Shown in pieces: positions 62,801 through 64,000 of a DNA stretch of 64,000 nt. Position 1 is the stretch's first letter; the number at the start of each line of letters is the position of its first letter. Made by a program: the position numbers and the translations under genes. Where the stretch lies: the NCBI RefSeq assembly GCF_003675325.1, contig NZ_CP033073.1, positions 868,001 through 932,000 of the forward strand. The letters are read 5' to 3'. Below the pieces are notes generated by a model that was not told the origin of the DNA, ran no database searches, and worked only from the letters and a program-made list of their open reading frames with translations. The stretch comes from Streptomyces dangxiongensis (GTDB taxonomy: Bacteria; Actinomycetota; Actinomycetes; Streptomycetales; Streptomycetaceae).

Positions 62801-64000
62801 CTGCGAATGCCCGACCACCGCGTCCGGTACGACACCCACGGACGCCCACACGGCCGCCAGCCCGACGTTCACGGCGAAACTCGCCGGCTGTACGACGTCG
62901 ACGCGCGCCAGCAGGTCGACCTCACCCCGCAGCACGGCCTTCAGGTCCCAGTCGACCCACGGCTCCAGAGCGCGGGCACACTCCTCGACCCGCTCGGCGA
63001 ACACCGGCGACGACTCCAGCAGCTCCCGGCCCATGCCCAGCCACTGCGAACCCTGGCCGGGGAAGACCAGTACCGTCCGGCCGGGTCCGCCGGAGCCGGC
63101 GACGGTGCCGGTCACGAGGAGGGGGCTGCTCTCGCCGCGGGCCAGCGCACCGAGCCCGGCCACCGCCTCGTCACGCGAACCGGCGACGACCACGGCACGC
63201 TCGGTCAGCAGGGCCCGCCGGGTGACGAGCGCGCCCGCGACCTCGGCCGGGGCCGCGCCGGTGTCCGTGGCGAACGCCGCCAGACGCCCGGCCTGGGCCG
63301 CGAGCGAGGCCGCGCTGCGGGCCGACACCACCAGCGGGACGACACCGGCGGGCACCTCCGGCCGGTTGACCGGCCCGGCGTCGGGCGCCTCCTCCAGGAT
63401 GACGTGCGCGTTGGTGCCGCTCGCGCCGAACGAGGAGACCGCGGCCCGGCGCGGCCGGTCGTCGCGGGTCCACTCGCGGGCCTCGGTGAGCAGTTCGACC
63501 GCGCCCGCCGACCAGTCCACCTGCGGGGTGGGTTCCGTGACGTTCAAGGTCGGGGGCAGGACGCCGTGCCGCAGCGCCTCCACCATCTTGATCACGCCGG
63601 CGACTCCGGCGGCGGCCTGCGTGTGCCCGATGTTGGATTTCAAGGAACCCAGCCACAAGGGCTGTTCACGGTCCTGACCGTAGGTGGCCAGCAGGGCCTG
63701 GACCTCGATCGGGTCGCCCAGGGTGGTGCCCGTGCCATGCCCCTCGACCACGTCCACGTCGGCGGGCCCGAGCCCGGCCGCGGTCAGGGCGCTGCGGATC
63801 ACCCGCTGCTGCGAGGGGCCGTTCGGGGCGGTGAGACCGTTGGACGCGCCGTCCTGGTTGACCGCGCTGCCTCGCAGCACCGCCAGCACCCGGTGCCCGT
63901 TGCGGCGGGCCTCCGACAACCGTTCCAGCAGCACCACGCCGACACCCTCGGCCCAGCCGGTGCCGTCGGCGGTGGCGGAGTACGCCTTGCAGCGGCCGTC
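59840..64000 (-). CDS. natA: Type I PKS, 3' part: module 3 (5' end outside the window)
   Basis: The last 1386 aa of a larger PKS; the frame is open at base 64000 inside the KS, just after the active-site region ([19 protein letters not shown]). Content: KS (C-terminal part), methylmalonyl AT (GHSQG, YASH), no DH, KR, ACP (Ser codon 60197-60199), and a C-terminal docking region with SVPLARFREAGVLDTLLGLV ending in DVADLVQRALG. The KR keeps TGGAEGLG but its catalytic Tyr is Ser (GQGPSGAANA, codon 60707-60709), so the preceding carbonyl should stay a ketone. RifA likewise ends in a module 3 with a non-functional KR, at the point where the naphthalene ring forms. By that analogy the missing part should hold the AHBA loading domain and modules 1-2. 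The gene ends 34 bp before natB. Confidence 0.93.
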   Translation of the reverse strand, partial: DGRCKAYSATADGTGWAEGVGVVLLERLSEARRNGHRVLAVLRGSAVNQDGASNGLTAPNGPSQQRVIRSALTAAGLGPADVDVVEGHGTGTTLGDPIEVQALLATYGQDREQPLWLGSLKSNIGHTQAAAGVAGVIKMVEALRHGVLPPTLNVTEPTPQVDWSAGAVELLTEAREWTRDDRPRRAAVSSFGASGTNAHVILEEAPDAGPVNRPEVPAGVVPLVVSARSAASLAAQAGRLAAFATDTGAAPAEVAGALVTRRALLTERAVVVAGSRDEAVAGLGALARGESSPLLVTGTVAGSGGPGRTVLVFPGQGSQWLGMGRELLESSPVFAERVEECARALEPWVDWDLKAVLRGEVDLLARVDVVQPASFAVNVGLAAVWASVGVVPDAVVGHSQGEIAAACVAGALSLEDAARIVAVRSQVIAGELAGRGGMASVALPEAEAVVRIAPWDERVEVAAVNGPASVVIAGDAEALDEALAALEADGVRVRRVAVDYASHTRHVEAIEGALGEAFAEIRGQAPVVPFFSTVTGGWVHDEGVLDGGYWYRNLRGQVRFGPAIASLLAEGHTVFVESSAHPVLLQPVNEIFDEAADDNVRLRAVAAGSLRREEGGLRRLLASMAELFVKGVAVDWTAVLPEGAEAADVELPTYAFDRQHFWLREAETTADAPTAEGAETDFWSAVEQADADSLAELLDLAAADQRDALRTVVPVLADWRGRRRERSAAEKLRYHVTWRPVDQEGAGVPAGTWLAVVPAAPAGSAPAELLRELTARGLDVVPLEVAVADATRDRLGERLASVLDEHTVAGVLSLLALDPAGEDGPQDPVPLTAATVALVQALGDTGVTQPLWCLTRGAVNTGIQDTVTAPAQAAVWGIGRAAALERGDRWGGLIDLPATPDSRTVRHLLGALDAAGDDDQLAVRRSGVHTRRLLRKTAPDPAAGSGWQPRGTVLVTGGAEGLGRHASLWLARSGARRLLVTTTAAAPAAAVGALRAEVTALGTGTTVETCADTDRTAIDRLLAETPGDQPLTAVVHTADIARTSTVDDTGVPELTEVFSAKVDTARWLAGRFADTPLDAFVVFSSIAGIWGGGGQGPSGAANAVLDALVEWRRGHGHPATAIAWGALDEVGVGMDEDTLTQLRRRGVLPMAPHIAVTAFEQAVRAQEKAVTVVDMDWDAFIPAFTSVRPSPLFADLSEAQAALRAGQPDTDDGDTTAGLVESLRDVPEADQNRLLLRLVCGHAATVLGHSGAESIGALQAFQEVGFDSLAAVNLRNSLHVATGLRLPATLIFDYPTPDALVGYLRSELLRDADDGLDGREDDLRRALASVPLARFREAGVLDTLLGLVDTEDAPASDTAEPAEDDETLIDAMDVADLVQRALGRTS
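60650..61160 (-). other. Inactive KR of module 3 (Tyr to Ser)
   Basis: Nucleotide-binding loop TGGAEGLG and SSIAGIWG are present, but the catalytic Tyr that is present in every other visible KR (GxYxAAN) is Ser here. Changing TCC back to a Tyr codon needs two base changes, so this is not a simple read error. Confidence 0.85.

Overview
The window is very GC-rich actinomycete DNA, most likely Streptomyces or a relative. It holds the downstream two-thirds of a type I modular polyketide synthase (PKS) locus for a chlorinated naphthalenic ansamycin. Every real gene is on the minus strand, so transcription and assembly-line order run from base 64000 down to base 1. The long plus-strand ORFs are antisense shadows.

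Layout in transcription order. (1) 64000-59840: 3' part of a PKS ending in one module (KS-AT-KR(inactive)-ACP). (2) 59805-43696: three-module PKS. (3) 43649-27709: three-module PKS interrupted by two apparent single-base insertions. (4) 27616-16562: two-module PKS. (5) 16531-5959: two-module PKS with one apparent single-base insertion and no thioesterase. (6) 5915-5118: RifF-type amide synthase (arylamine N-acetyltransferase family), the chain-release and macrolactam-forming enzyme. (7) 5061-3718: flavin-dependent halogenase. (8) 3609-204: three genes for the aminoshikimate route to the starter 3-amino-5-hydroxybenzoate (AHBA), homologous to rifG, rifH and rifI and joined by ATGA stop/start overlaps. 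Gaps between genes are at most 108 bp, so one long operon is likely.

Numbering and product. If the partial first PKS carries the loading domain plus modules 1-3, as RifA does, the line has 13 modules, of which modules 3-13 are visible here. AT motifs give methylmalonyl for modules 3, 4, 5, 8, 10 and 13, and malonyl for 6, 7, 9, 11 and 12. Adding AHBA (7 C), one methylmalonyl and one malonyl unit for the unseen modules 1 and 2 gives 40 carbons. That is the carbon count of naphthomycin A as I remember its formula (C40H46ClNO9). The reductive domains predict a 2Z,4Z,6E-triene next to the amide, a 9,11-diol with 8-methyl, and an aryl ketone at the naphthalene end. With the halogenase, this makes a naphthomycin-type (nat) cluster the best call. 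The nat symbols are assigned by this recognition, not by a database search.

Not in the window: loading domain, modules 1-2, AHBA synthase, aminodehydroquinate dehydratase, kinase and phosphatase genes, regulators, transporters and other tailoring genes.

Most notable observations: three single-base insertions beside short homopolymers, each breaking an otherwise intact module; long near-identical blocks shared between modules with codon usage unlike their surroundings (gene conversion); natural loss-of-function residues in one KR and two DH domains; and a KR subtype that tracks the predicted Z double bonds. I found no sign of an unrelated novel system.
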